The position numbers and the translations under genes are program-made. Of a stretch of 28,380 bases of DNA, positions 8,887 to 17,076 are shown piece by piece (position 1 is the first letter of the stretch; each line of letters begins with the position of its first letter). The stretch covers positions 1 through 28,380 of the forward strand of contig DYLI01000007.1 of NCBI GenBank assembly GCA_020722165.1, written 5' to 3'. A model generated the notes under the pieces. The model had not been told where the DNA came from, ran no database searches, and was given only the letters and a program-made list of their open reading frames with translations. The stretch comes from Halothiobacillus neapolitanus (GTDB lineage: Bacteria; Pseudomonadota; Gammaproteobacteria; Halothiobacillales; Halothiobacillaceae).

Positions 8887-10347
8887 TCAGGTCTTTGGCT
8901 TTTCGCCGCGAGACACCTTGCCCTTGTTAATGCGGCGGTCACGCTTGTCCTTGAGGTATTGCATCATGCCTCGTGTGTTGCGCTCGTCGCCCGGCTGGTA
9001 GGGGTTGTCGTCGGTTTTGAAAATCAGGCGCACGGGTGTGGCGTAAAGCTCAAAGGTTTCGCGGAAGAATTTTTCCAGATAACGCTTGTATGAACCGGGC
9101 AGGCGGTCAGTTTGTTTGCCGTGGATAATCACCGTGGGTGGGAAACGGCCGCCCTGATGGGCGTAACGCAGCTTGATGCGACGACCGTTAATCAGTGGCG
9201 GCATGTGTTTGAATTGCGCAACTTCCAGTGATTCGGTCAGACGCGGTGTGGAGAGCTTGATACCCGCTGAAGCATGAGCTTTTTCCACTTTGTCCATCAA
9301 AAGACCCACGTTGGAGCCATGCAGGGCGGAAATAAACACCACTTCGGCGTAGTCGATAAAGTCGAGGCGGCGGTCAAGTTCGGTCTTGACGCGCTCGCGC
9401 TGATCGTTACTCAAGCCGTCCCATTTGTTCATGACGATAATCAGCGCACAACCACGCTCGGTCACAAAGCCGAGCAGGTGCAAATCCTGCTCAACCACGC
9501 CTTCCTGTGCATCCAGAATAAGCAACACAACTTGTGCCGCATCAATGGCTTGCAGGGTTTTGACCACGCTGAATTTTTCGACCATTTCGTCCACGCGGCC
9601 ACGTTTGCGTACTCCGGCGGTGTCGATCAGGGTCACGGGTTTGTCTTTGTACTCCCACGGAATAAACACTGAGTCGCGCGTGGTTCCGGGCATGTCCATG
9701 GTCACCATGCGCTCCTCGCCGAGCAGACGGTTAACCAAGGTTGATTTGCCAACATTCGGGCGGCCAATAATGGCGACTTTCATGCCTGCCGCATCAATGG
9801 CATCGTCGTCCATGACTTCGGCGGCAGGGGGGAGGTGGTCAATTACACGCTCCGCCAGACCAGCCAAACCGCGACCGTGCGAGGCCACAAGGCGTACCGG
9901 CTCGCCCATGCCGAGACGGCTAAATTCAGCAAACGCCTGGGCTTCATCCGCGCCGTCCATTTTGTTGGCGACGAGCACGATAGGCTTGTTTTGACGGCGC
10001 AATTTTTCGGCAATTGAGCTGTCAGCGGCGGTCAGCCCGGCGCGAGCATCGACAATAAAGATAATCACATCGGCTTCATCCACCGCACGCCAGGTTTGGT
10101 AGGCCATGCGCTCATCGAGAATGGCATCGTCGCCCGATAAGCCACCCGAGTCGATAATGATCGTGTCGCGTGCGCCACTGCCGGTGTCTGCATCCGCGCG
10201 CGGATCAAAGCGTGCGTTACCGTATTTGCGGTCGCGTGTCAGGCCGGGCTGGTCGGCAACCAGCGCATCACGTGTGCGCGTTAACAGGTTGAAAAGTGTG
10301 GATTTGCCGACGTTTGGTCGGCCAACTAGGGCAATTACGGGTTTCAT
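8887..10347 (-). CDS. der: Ribosome biogenesis GTPase Der (EngA)
   Basis: Der is an essential tandem-domain GTPase acting in late 50S ribosomal subunit assembly. The 486-residue protein (490 in E. coli) has two complete G domains, each opening with GRPNVGKS: one at the extreme N-terminus (residue 8 onward), the second near residue 197. The first domain has the NKMD specificity motif and DSGG; the second has DTAG and NKWD. A C-terminal KH-like domain (about residue 360 onward) ends in a basic tail. It is the last gene of the long minus-strand block. In most relatives it follows bamB directly; here a DUF945-like gene comes between. Confidence 0.97.
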   Translation of the reverse strand: MKPVIALVGRPNVGKSTLFNLLTRTRDALVADQPGLTRDRKYGNARFDPRADADTGSGARDTIIIDSGGLSGDDAILDERMAYQTWRAVDEADVIIFIVDARAGLTAADSSIAEKLRRQNKPIVLVANKMDGADEAQAFAEFSRLGMGEPVRLVASHGRGLAGLAERVIDHLPPAAEVMDDDAIDAAGMKVAIIGRPNVGKSTLVNRLLGEERMVTMDMPGTTRDSVFIPWEYKDKPVTLIDTAGVRKRGRVDEMVEKFSVVKTLQAIDAAQVVLLILDAQEGVVEQDLHLLGFVTERGCALIIVMNKWDGLSNDQRERVKTELDRRLDFIDYAEVVFISALHGSNVGLLMDKVEKAHASAGIKLSTPRLTESLEVAQFKHMPPLINGRRIKLRYAHQGGRFPPTVIIHGKQTDRLPGSYKRYLEKFFRETFELYATPVRLIFKTDDNPYQPGDERNTRGMMQYLKDKRDRRINKGKVSRGEKPKT

Positions 10348-10413
10348 TGGCGCGCGGTCATAAAGATTTGGCGGGTATTGTACTGTGTTCGACCGCTCAA
10401 GGCATGGAACTCA

Positions 10414-11703
10414 TTATTGCAGTTGGGAATTCAGCGGTACGCGCCGTTTGGAGAGGCTCATTTCACCGCGCCATAGGTCAAATGTGGCGCTGAGTTGCCC
10501 GGGCATCGGTGCGTCCAGCCAACCTTGCCGACGCAGATCTTCCAGTTGCTCCAGGGCAGCCTGTGGGGTGTGCGACCAGCCCGTGTCGAGCATCCATGTG
10601 GTGAGCAAGGCCTGACTGAGTTCGATATGCAGATGAAAGTTCAAATCGCGCCAATCCATGATCGGGGAATGGGTGTGCAACTCGCCGCTGACCCGTAATC
10701 TCCCTTGCGCCTGGCTGAGTTCAAACGCTTCGAGGCTGATGCGTCCATCATCCAAAGCGTAGGTGAAGGCGTTAAGCGCTGGTATTTTCGCGCGCATTAG
10801 GGCGTTAGCGTCCATGGCGTTCCACAGCGCGCCCCAGTGGACATTTTGCCAATTCAGGCGCGTGTTTAAGCGTCCAAGCTCCATGCGGTTGCCAAGGCCC
10901 AGACTATTGAGGTTGATGCCGCGTGCCGAAGACCAGGCTGCACTCACTTGCGTGGATTTGGTGAGCACCACGTCGAAGCGTGGTTGCTCAATCAATAGCG
11001 ACGGTGGCAATGCGGGCATAGGCATTGGATTGTTGTTGGCTGTATTTGACGGTGCAATCCATGCAGCACGTAGGGCATCAACACTGAAGTCGCCTTGGCG
11101 CTCGCCGTGTTCACGCTGAAGATTGGCGCGCAATACCACATCAGCGGCGATTAAATCAGCGTTGGGCGCAAGCCATTTGAATCCTGGTAGGCGCAATTCG
11201 CCGCGACATTGACTAGAGCTGTCTTGCATAAGTGAGCGCAGCCGAATTTCGCCGAGATTTTGCGTCGTGTCATCCAGCTGCCCACCCAAGTGCAGCAGAC
11301 CGGAAAGGTCAGCATAAAGCCAAGCATCCACCGCGCTTTGCGCTGGGAAAATACTTATACCGCCTTGGGTTGGTAAGCGGGCTTGTAGCGAAAACCAACC
11401 CCATGCTGCCGGAATGGATGTCTTAAACCCAAGCCACGGCCCATGGCGCATCTTGATACGCAGTTCGACAGGTTCACGCAACATCGCGGATTGGATAATA
11501 ACCGTGGACGAAGATTGCCAGAGGCCTTGCTGATAGTCGCGTACTTCGGCTTCGGCATGGACATTACCTGCAATGTTCTCCAGCGTGGCGGCAAGGTGCT
11601 TGTGCAGATACACCCCCGCCTGCCAAGGTAAAACGATACCGGCCAACAAACAAAAAAGCCCTACCCACAAGGGCAAGGCCAGATTTTTTATGACAGGGGA
11701 CAT
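10414..11703 (-). CDS. DUF945 (YdgA)-like membrane-anchored protein
   Basis: The function is unknown. The 429-residue product starts with one hydrophobic segment (LALPLWVGLFCLLAGIVLP), which should act as an uncleaved anchor or signal, leaving the rest in the periplasm. Just after it, VRDYQQGLWQSSSTVII resembles the Y-x-x-G-x-x-x-S motif near the start of DUF945/YdgA proteins. The C-terminal part, with a helix, a QGWLD turn and a final strand, also resembles that family's end. The middle has many beta-strand-like repeats. The ATG at 11703 was chosen because the frame's earlier starts would run into bamB; it leaves a 10-base gap after the bamB stop. YdgA proteins have been linked to envelope or motility traits in enterics. 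The family call is moderate. Confidence 0.6.
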   Translation of the reverse strand: MSPVIKNLALPLWVGLFCLLAGIVLPWQAGVYLHKHLAATLENIAGNVHAEAEVRDYQQGLWQSSSTVIIQSAMLREPVELRIKMRHGPWLGFKTSIPAAWGWFSLQARLPTQGGISIFPAQSAVDAWLYADLSGLLHLGGQLDDTTQNLGEIRLRSLMQDSSSQCRGELRLPGFKWLAPNADLIAADVVLRANLQREHGERQGDFSVDALRAAWIAPSNTANNNPMPMPALPPSLLIEQPRFDVVLTKSTQVSAAWSSARGINLNSLGLGNRMELGRLNTRLNWQNVHWGALWNAMDANALMRAKIPALNAFTYALDDGRISLEAFELSQAQGRLRVSGELHTHSPIMDWRDLNFHLHIELSQALLTTWMLDTGWSHTPQAALEQLEDLRRQGWLDAPMPGQLSATFDLWRGEMSLSKRRVPLNSQLQ

Positions 11704-11713
11704 CAGCCTGGTA

Positions 11714-12931
11714 TTACTTTTGAGCGGTCGTGCCACTGCTGGTGATGGCCACGATGCGACCTTCACGGGCTTGAATAAAGATGCGTTCACCATCGGTTAC
11801 AGGCGCGCGCGGAATGGCGCTATTGGCGGCACGGGTGCGCGCCAACAAACGGCCATCTTCGGCGGCGAACCAATGCACATAACCTTCTTTATCGCCGACA
11901 ACCAACTGACCGTTGAGTAACAGTGGTGCGCTGACGTTGCGCGCATGCAGTGCATTCTGCGACCAGAGCGTGCGCCCGGTGCGGCGGTCAATAGCCAAGA
12001 GATGGCTGTTGGCATCCGTTAGGTAAATCGCCGTAGCATCTAGGGTGATATTGCTAAAGCCTGACATCGTGCTTGCCCAAACAACCTGAGCGGTTGCAGC
12101 ATCGACGGCAATCAGGCGGCCTTGATAGGCGAGTGCATAGATCACGCCGCGATCAAACAAGGGTGTACTGTCCACATCGACCATACGTTCAACATCGTTG
12201 CGGCCCTTGGGCAGAGCGACATTAATGGTGAACAAACGTCGTCCGCTCCCTAACTCATACGCGCTGAAATCACCATTATCAAAGCCTGCCAACACCGCAT
12301 CCTGCATCAAAATGGGTTGGCTGGTGCCTTGTAAGGACAACGGCGGCACAGGGCGCGCATCGGACCAGAGGCGCTCGCCATTGCTGCTATTGAGCACCAC
12401 CAGACGACCATCGGCGGTGCGCAGTGCCACGCTTTGCGGGCCAACGGCTGCCGGAGCATTCACCACGCTGCCAATATCGCTTTCCCACAGCAGAGCGCCA
12501 TTGGCTAAATCCAGCGCGGCCACTTCACCGCGTAGACCGGTGATAACCACTTTGTCGCCACCGCCACCGACACCGCCCGCAACGGCAAAACCTAGTTCTG
12601 AGCGCCAGCGTTGCTCGCCCGTGCGCGAGTCAGAGGCCACAACTTGGCCGCGAGCATCTGTAGCAACCAGTACGCTGCCCGACGCAGAACGACCGACCCA
12701 AGGGGTGAGGCTGAGTTGCGCATTGCGATCCGCCGAACCTACACCATACGACCAGGCATCTTGTGTCGTGATGCTGGCTGCAAATTCTTTCAGTGGCGCG
12801 GGTGGGTCAACGTGGTCTTTTTTGGCCGCACAGCCACCGAGCAAAAAAGCTACGCTGAGAACTGTTGCGGCAAAAAGTGCCGTAGGACGTTGTATCGAAC
12901 GCGGTGTTTTATTGAGCGGCAGGTGTTGCAT
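11714..12931 (-). CDS. bamB: Outer membrane assembly lipoprotein BamB
   Basis: BamB is a lipoprotein of the BAM complex that inserts beta-barrel proteins into the outer membrane. The N-terminus has a basic stretch, a hydrophobic segment and the lipobox LGGC, with the lipidated cysteine at residue 34. The following alanine does not suggest inner-membrane retention. The rest is an eight-bladed PQQ-like beta-propeller, seen as repeats ending in patterns such as GALLWESDIG, GERLWSD, AQVVWAS and GRTLWSQ. The 405 residues are close to the E. coli length (392). The start is supported by a strong AGGAGG 8 bases upstream, inside the end of yfgM. The two genes overlap by 23 bases, suggesting coupled translation. 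Confidence 0.95.
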   Translation of the reverse strand: MQHLPLNKTPRSIQRPTALFAATVLSVAFLLGGCAAKKDHVDPPAPLKEFAASITTQDAWSYGVGSADRNAQLSLTPWVGRSASGSVLVATDARGQVVASDSRTGEQRWRSELGFAVAGGVGGGGDKVVITGLRGEVAALDLANGALLWESDIGSVVNAPAAVGPQSVALRTADGRLVVLNSSNGERLWSDARPVPPLSLQGTSQPILMQDAVLAGFDNGDFSAYELGSGRRLFTINVALPKGRNDVERMVDVDSTPLFDRGVIYALAYQGRLIAVDAATAQVVWASTMSGFSNITLDATAIYLTDANSHLLAIDRRTGRTLWSQNALHARNVSAPLLLNGQLVVGDKEGYVHWFAAEDGRLLARTRAANSAIPRAPVTDGERIFIQAREGRIVAITSSGTTAQK

Positions 12932-13598
12932 GGCTTGCGCCTCCTAGATCATCGCGTTTAATGCGTAATAAGCCCGTTTCCAGGCCGAGTAAGGTGGCTT
13001 GAGCCAGGGCAGCATCATAAGCCTTGCGTGCTTCATCCACGCGCGCTTGCGAGACTAAAATATCACCGCGCAAGGCATCCGCATCGCTGCGGAAAGTCTC
13101 AGGCCAAACACCGTCCAAGGTTTTAAGCGCCGCCTCGACTTGCCCTGTGCCCCATTGCAAATGAGCCAGACGCAAACGAGCCAGCGGACGTATAGCTTCG
13201 TTCTTGGCGTGTTGACTCAACTGCACCAGGCGCGCTTGTGCCGCCTCAGTCTGTTGGCTATCAACATCCATGCGCACTAAACTTAACGCGGCAAGCTCGG
13301 CATAAAAACTATCCGGAAATTCAGTCACCAACTGTTCGGCCAGAGCACGCGGTTTTTGCAAATCAGGTGCGCTGGTCTTATCGCTAGGGGCTGTTTCCGC
13401 ACTATCTAATGCCAGCGTCATTTCAGCAAACACCTGGCCAGCACGTTGCGCTTGCATCTCCTTTTGTCCCTGCAAGTATTGCCAGCCGAGACTTAGCGCG
13501 GCAGCCAGTACCAAGCCGCTGATGACGGAAACACTATTTTTGCGCCACCAGCTTTTAAACGCCTCGACTTGTTCTTCTTCACTTTGCTCGTAAGACAC
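12909..13598 (-). CDS. yfgM: YfgM family protein, periplasmic TPR-like
   Basis: YfgM proteins are inner-membrane anchored with a periplasmic TPR-like domain. In E. coli YfgM associates with PpiD at the Sec translocon. The sequence begins with an acidic cytosolic stretch (YEQSEEEQVEAFKSWWRKN), then one membrane segment (about SVISGLVLAAALSLGWQYL), then helical repeats rich in alanine up to residue 229. This matches E. coli YfgM in layout and length (206). I place the start at the GTG at 13598, because GAGGA stands 6 bases before it. A TTG 6 bases further upstream would directly abut that site. It lies between hisS and bamB, the conserved family position. Confidence 0.9.
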   Translation of the reverse strand: MSYEQSEEEQVEAFKSWWRKNSVSVISGLVLAAALSLGWQYLQGQKEMQAQRAGQVFAEMTLALDSAETAPSDKTSAPDLQKPRALAEQLVTEFPDSFYAELAALSLVRMDVDSQQTEAAQARLVQLSQHAKNEAIRPLARLRLAHLQWGTGQVEAALKTLDGVWPETFRSDADALRGDILVSQARVDEARKAYDAALAQATLLGLETGLLRIKRDDLGGASHATPAAQ

Positions 13599-13625
13599 GC
13601 ACAATCCTCAATACACACAATTAAA

Positions 13626-13675
13626 TGTAGCCCGGTTTTAATCCGGGGATTTCAAGCCTGCATTCCCGGGCTACA
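13626..13675. repeat. Dispersed palindromic repeat (TGTAGCCCGG family)
   Basis: Ten-base arms TGTAGCCCGG (13626-13635) and CCGGGCTACA (13666-13675) are perfect inverted repeats around a 30-base centre that holds another CCGGGGA. It resembles the GTAGCCCGGAT...ATCCGGG elements, which from general knowledge recur between genes in many gammaproteobacteria. It fills most of the gap between yfgM and hisS and overlaps the hisS stop codon. Confidence 0.8.
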
Positions 13676-14963
13676 AGCATCCCGTTAGATAATCCGCCAA
13701 GGCATCAAATGCCACTGCAATCTGTTCGTCTTCATGGCGCAAGGGCTTGATTTGAGCCTGCCCTTGCTTCACCTCGTCCTCACCCAAAATAAGTGCGTAG
13801 GCCGCGCCGGATTTATCCGCGCGCTTGAATTGTGCCTTAAAACTGCCGCCACCGGCATTGGTTTGAATACGCACAGCGGGCAGGGTATCACGCAAGCGCT
13901 CGGCAAGAACCAAAGCCTCGCGTTCGGCCTCGCTGCCGAGGGCTACGATGTAAACCTGCGGTGAGGCAGCGCTTGCTTGCGCCTCGCCGTAAGCCTCGCC
14001 GAGCAAGGCAAGCAGGCGTTCAAGCCCAATCGCAAATCCCGCCGCTGGCGTGGGCGAGCCGCCGAGTTGTTCGACCAGCCCGTCAAAGCGCCCGCCCGCA
14101 CAAATCGTACCTTGTGCGCCCAAGCGGGTTGTGACCCATTCGAACACAGTCTTGTTGTAGTAATCCAGACCCCGCACCAGCTTGGGATTGACTTCATAAC
14201 GGATGCCCGCCGCGCGGAGTACATCGCACAAGCGCTGGAAATCGGCACGCGACTCATCATCCAGATGCTCATTCAAGCGCGGTGCGTTGTGCAAAATGGC
14301 TTGTACATCGGGGTTCTTAGAGTCCAACACGCGCAGCGGATTGGTTTCAAGGCGGCGCAGGCTATCTTCGTCCAGATGCGCGGCATGTTGGCGCAAGTAG
14401 TTGACCAAGTGCTCACGATACACCGCACGCGCTGCATTGCTGCCCAGCGTGTTGATTTGCAGTACAACTTCATCGGCTAGGCCAAGTTGTTTCCACAAGC
14501 GCGCCGCCATCAGGATCAGTTCCGCATCCATTTCGGGCGTGGATACGCCAAACGTTTCCACACCTAGCTGATAAAACTGGCGATAACGGCCTTTTTGCGG
14601 GCGCTCGTGACGGAACATCGGCCCCATGTACCATAGACGTTGTTGCTGGTTGTAGAGCAAACCATGCTCCAGACAAGCGCGCACGCAGGAGGCGGTACCT
14701 TCGGGACGCAGGGTCAGACTTTCGCCGTTGCGATCCTCAAAGGTGTACATTTCCTTTTCCACGATGTCGGTGACTTCGCCGATGGAGCGCTTGAATAGCG
14801 CCGTGCTTTCCACGCTGGGCATACGGATTTCACGGTAGGCATAGCTCGCCATCAATTCGCGCAAAACGGCTTCAAGACGTTGCCAAGCGGGGGTGTCGCT
14901 CGGTAGGGCATCGTGCATGCCGCGTATGGATTGGATTAGACTGGGTTTCGTTGGTTTGGTCAT
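13671..14963 (-). CDS. hisS: Histidine--tRNA ligase
   Basis: HisRS is a class II synthetase that charges tRNA-His in the cytosol. The N-terminus shows the conserved IRGMHD. Motif 2 is FRHERPQKGRYRQFYQLGVE, the histidine-specific motif is LVRGLDYYNKTVFEW and motif 3 is AAGFAIGLERLLALL. A C-terminal anticodon-binding domain follows (VYIVALGSEAE to the end). The 430 residues match the family (424 in E. coli). The TAG stop (13671-13673) lies inside the right arm of a dispersed palindrome, so the last residues (GCL) run into repeat sequence. The start is only 11 bases from a second repeat, and no strong Shine-Dalgarno sequence is visible. ispG is upstream. Confidence 0.97.
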   Translation of the reverse strand: MTKPTKPSLIQSIRGMHDALPSDTPAWQRLEAVLRELMASYAYREIRMPSVESTALFKRSIGEVTDIVEKEMYTFEDRNGESLTLRPEGTASCVRACLEHGLLYNQQQRLWYMGPMFRHERPQKGRYRQFYQLGVETFGVSTPEMDAELILMAARLWKQLGLADEVVLQINTLGSNAARAVYREHLVNYLRQHAAHLDEDSLRRLETNPLRVLDSKNPDVQAILHNAPRLNEHLDDESRADFQRLCDVLRAAGIRYEVNPKLVRGLDYYNKTVFEWVTTRLGAQGTICAGGRFDGLVEQLGGSPTPAAGFAIGLERLLALLGEAYGEAQASAASPQVYIVALGSEAEREALVLAERLRDTLPAVRIQTNAGGGSFKAQFKRADKSGAAYALILGEDEVKQGQAQIKPLRHEDEQIAVAFDALADYLTGCL

Positions 14964-14974
14964 AATTCTTTTTT

Positions 14975-15058
14975 GCCACAGAGGGCGCAGAGTTCTCAGA
15001 TGAAAAAGTCATGTGCCTTTACTTAGGTACTCTCTGAATCCTCTGTGTTCTCTGTGGC
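14975..15058. repeat. Dispersed CCACAGAG palindromic repeat
   Basis: Left arm 14975-15002 and right arm 15031-15058 are imperfect inverted repeats, 20 of 28 positions matching, with both outer ends reading GCCACAGAG inward. Each arm is built of 9-base units of CACAGAG type. The element occupies the hisS-ispG gap and runs into ispG, encoding its last residues before the stop at 15023. Elements of this GCCACAGAG type recur in some bacterial genomes (from general knowledge); its mode of spread is not visible here. Confidence 0.75.
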
Positions 15059-16141
15059 TAATTTCTTGATTTCAATGCGCTCACGCACAACGCGTTCCAG
15101 TTCATCCACTAGGTTTTCATTGGTGACTTTGTGGTGTGGCTGGCCGTCGATATACAACAGATTGGGCTTGCCGCCGGTCAAACCCACGGCCACTTCGCGT
15201 GCTTCACCAGGCCCGTTGACCACACAGCCAATCACCGCCACATCCAAGGGTGTGGAAATGCCTTCAAGACGTTGCTCCAGCATATTGACAACTTTAATCA
15301 CGTCAAATTCCTGGCGTGAACATGACGGGCAGGCAATAAGATTGATGCCGCGTGAGCGTAAATGCAGACTTTTGAGGATATCCCAGCCGACCTTGATTTC
15401 TTCCACCGGGTCGGCCGCGAGTGAGACGCGGATGGTGTCGCCAATACCTTCGGAAAGCAAAAGCCCCAGCCCAATCGCGGATTTGACTGCGCCAGAGCGT
15501 AGGCTGCCCGCTTCAGTAATGCCAAGGTGCAGCGGTTGTTCGATCTGTTTAGCCAGCAAACGATAGGCTTCGACGGTTAAAAACACATCTGAAGCTTTGA
15601 GGCTTACCTTGAAATCCGGGTAGTTGAGTCGATCCAGAATTTCAACATGACGCAGGGCGGATTCAACCATTGCTTCCGGGGTCGGCTCACCATATTTTTC
15701 CTGTAAATCTTTTTCCAGCGAGCCGGCATTCACGCCGATACGGATGGGAATTCCTTTGTCGCGTGCCGCTTCAATGACGGCGCGCACACGATCTTCGCGC
15801 CCGATATTACCGGGATTGATGCGCAGACAGTCAGCACCCAATTCGGCCACGCGCAGGGCAATGCGGTAGTCAAAGTGAATATCGGTAATCAGTGCAAAGC
15901 AGCCGACGCGTTTTTTGATGGCACCGAAGGCTTCGGCGGCCTCCATGCTGGGCACGGAGACACGCACAATGTCCGCCCCGGCTTGGCGCAGGGCGTTGAT
16001 CTGCGCCACCGTGGCCTCAACGTCGCAGGTTTCGGTATTGGTCATGCTTTGCACGCTCACCGGCGCGTCCCCGCCCACGGGAATTTTGCCGACCATAATT
16101 TGGCGTGATAAACGGCGCGGGATGGTGTGAGTGTGCTGCAT
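15023..16141 (-). CDS. ispG: 4-hydroxy-3-methylbut-2-enyl diphosphate synthase (GcpE)
   Basis: IspG is a [4Fe-4S] enzyme of the MEP isoprenoid pathway, reductively opening MEcPP to HMBPP. The N-terminal TIM barrel includes GGDAPVSVQSMTNT and the conserved RINPGNIG and RIGVNAGSL segments. The C-terminal cluster domain has ACPSCSR and VIGCVVNGPGEA, giving the three cysteine ligands and the glutamate. The total of 372 residues equals E. coli, but the last 11 or so residues (ATENTEDSEST) do not look like family sequence: they are encoded by the repeat arm overlapping the gene end. No clear Shine-Dalgarno sequence is seen. rodZ is 20 bases upstream. As an Fe-S enzyme it fits with the isc genes further upstream. 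Confidence 0.97.
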   Translation of the reverse strand: MQHTHTIPRRLSRQIMVGKIPVGGDAPVSVQSMTNTETCDVEATVAQINALRQAGADIVRVSVPSMEAAEAFGAIKKRVGCFALITDIHFDYRIALRVAELGADCLRINPGNIGREDRVRAVIEAARDKGIPIRIGVNAGSLEKDLQEKYGEPTPEAMVESALRHVEILDRLNYPDFKVSLKASDVFLTVEAYRLLAKQIEQPLHLGITEAGSLRSGAVKSAIGLGLLLSEGIGDTIRVSLAADPVEEIKVGWDILKSLHLRSRGINLIACPSCSRQEFDVIKVVNMLEQRLEGISTPLDVAVIGCVVNGPGEAREVAVGLTGGKPNLLYIDGQPHHKVTNENLVDELERVVRERIEIKKLATENTEDSEST

Positions 16142-16161
16142 AGTGTTCGGCGCTGCTGAAG

Positions 16162-17076
16162 TTATTGACTTGGGGCGCTGCCCAGTTTGGGAATAAAGGC
16201 TTTGCCTGCTGGGCGAGCGTAGGGCTGGAGGTCGATGTTTTCTCCATCAAGCATCACGCCAAGCTCGCTTGCACGACCAATGGTGATTTCAAATGGGCGC
16301 TTGCCTTCGAGCTGTTTGCTGTTGCCGGGGGCAAGAATGCCTTCAAAGATGACGCGCGCATCGGCATCTTTAACCCGTACCCAAGAGCCTTGTGCTTTGC
16401 CTTGCCCTTTGAGTTCCAATCCTAGCGGTGGTGAGGGCGGGGTGGGTGTTGGTGCATTTTGGGTTGGCGCAACAACGACAGGCTCGGTGGATGGCACGAC
16501 CTCACCGACGATAATGCCGACGCTGGTGGCAACCGGTGGGGTGCTGGGTTTAACTTCTGGCGGCGGCATCAGCGGAATGCTGGGTAGCACGGGAGGATTT
16601 GTTTGGGTGTTGGTCAGCGTTATGTTAGGCGCTTCCTCGGCGGTTTCAATTAAACGCATGGATTCGGGCAAGAATCGGGTGGCATAAATGCCTGCCCCTA
16701 TAATTCCTATAAAAAACAGAAGGTTAAGCCAAGGAAAACCTGACGAGGATTTTTTCATACGCATCGGTTCGATGGGGGTGTTGTGACGCAAGTCACTCTT
16801 GCGCAGCTCGCCAGCGAGGCGGGTATATGCTTGCTGAAGCTGCTGTTCATCAAGCTGCAAAAATTCCGACCATTTGCGCAGATAACCATGGACGTACACT
16901 TTGCCAGGCAGCGTTTGCAGGTCTTCTTGCTCCATGGCCTCAACGATGCGCGCACCCAGATTGAGTTGGCGCGCAAGTTCAGCCTGGCTTAGTCCCGCCG
17001 TTTCACGCGCACGGCGCAGCATGACACCGAGGCTAGGGGTGTCATTGACGATTGGTGTTTGCTGCGAGTCGCTCAC
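16162..17076 (-). CDS. rodZ: RodZ-like cell-shape protein (HTH, one membrane segment)
   Basis: RodZ links the MreB cytoskeleton to the cell-wall elongation machinery. The cytosolic N-terminus is a Cro/C1-type helix-turn-helix (about residues 16-75; LRRARETAGLSQAELARQLN and GKVYVHGYLRKWSEFL). A linker follows, then one membrane segment at about 114-133. A long proline- and threonine-rich periplasmic stretch (150-213) leads to a C-terminal DUF4115-type beta domain (SWVRVKDADARVIFEGIL). The 304 residues are slightly short compared with E. coli (337). The start is a GTG that overlaps the pilF stop by four bases (GTGA), implying coupled translation. The order pilF-rodZ-ispG is conserved in gammaproteobacteria. 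Confidence 0.9.
   Translation of the reverse strand: MSDSQQTPIVNDTPSLGVMLRRARETAGLSQAELARQLNLGARIVEAMEQEDLQTLPGKVYVHGYLRKWSEFLQLDEQQLQQAYTRLAGELRKSDLRHNTPIEPMRMKKSSSGFPWLNLLFFIGIIGAGIYATRFLPESMRLIETAEEAPNITLTNTQTNPPVLPSIPLMPPPEVKPSTPPVATSVGIIVGEVVPSTEPVVVAPTQNAPTPTPPSPPLGLELKGQGKAQGSWVRVKDADARVIFEGILAPGNSKQLEGKRPFEITIGRASELGVMLDGENIDLQPYARPAGKAFIPKLGSAPSQ

Noticed and set aside
12198..12947. 249-codon open frame antisense to bamB and the yfgM end
   Set aside because: Low-complexity Ser/Pro/Arg/Ala composition typical of a reverse-strand shadow; bamB is clearly the real gene.
14975..15058. CRISPR-like or tandem repeat array
   Set aside because: The 9-base periodicity is confined to two arms of one palindrome; there are no spacers and no cas genes.
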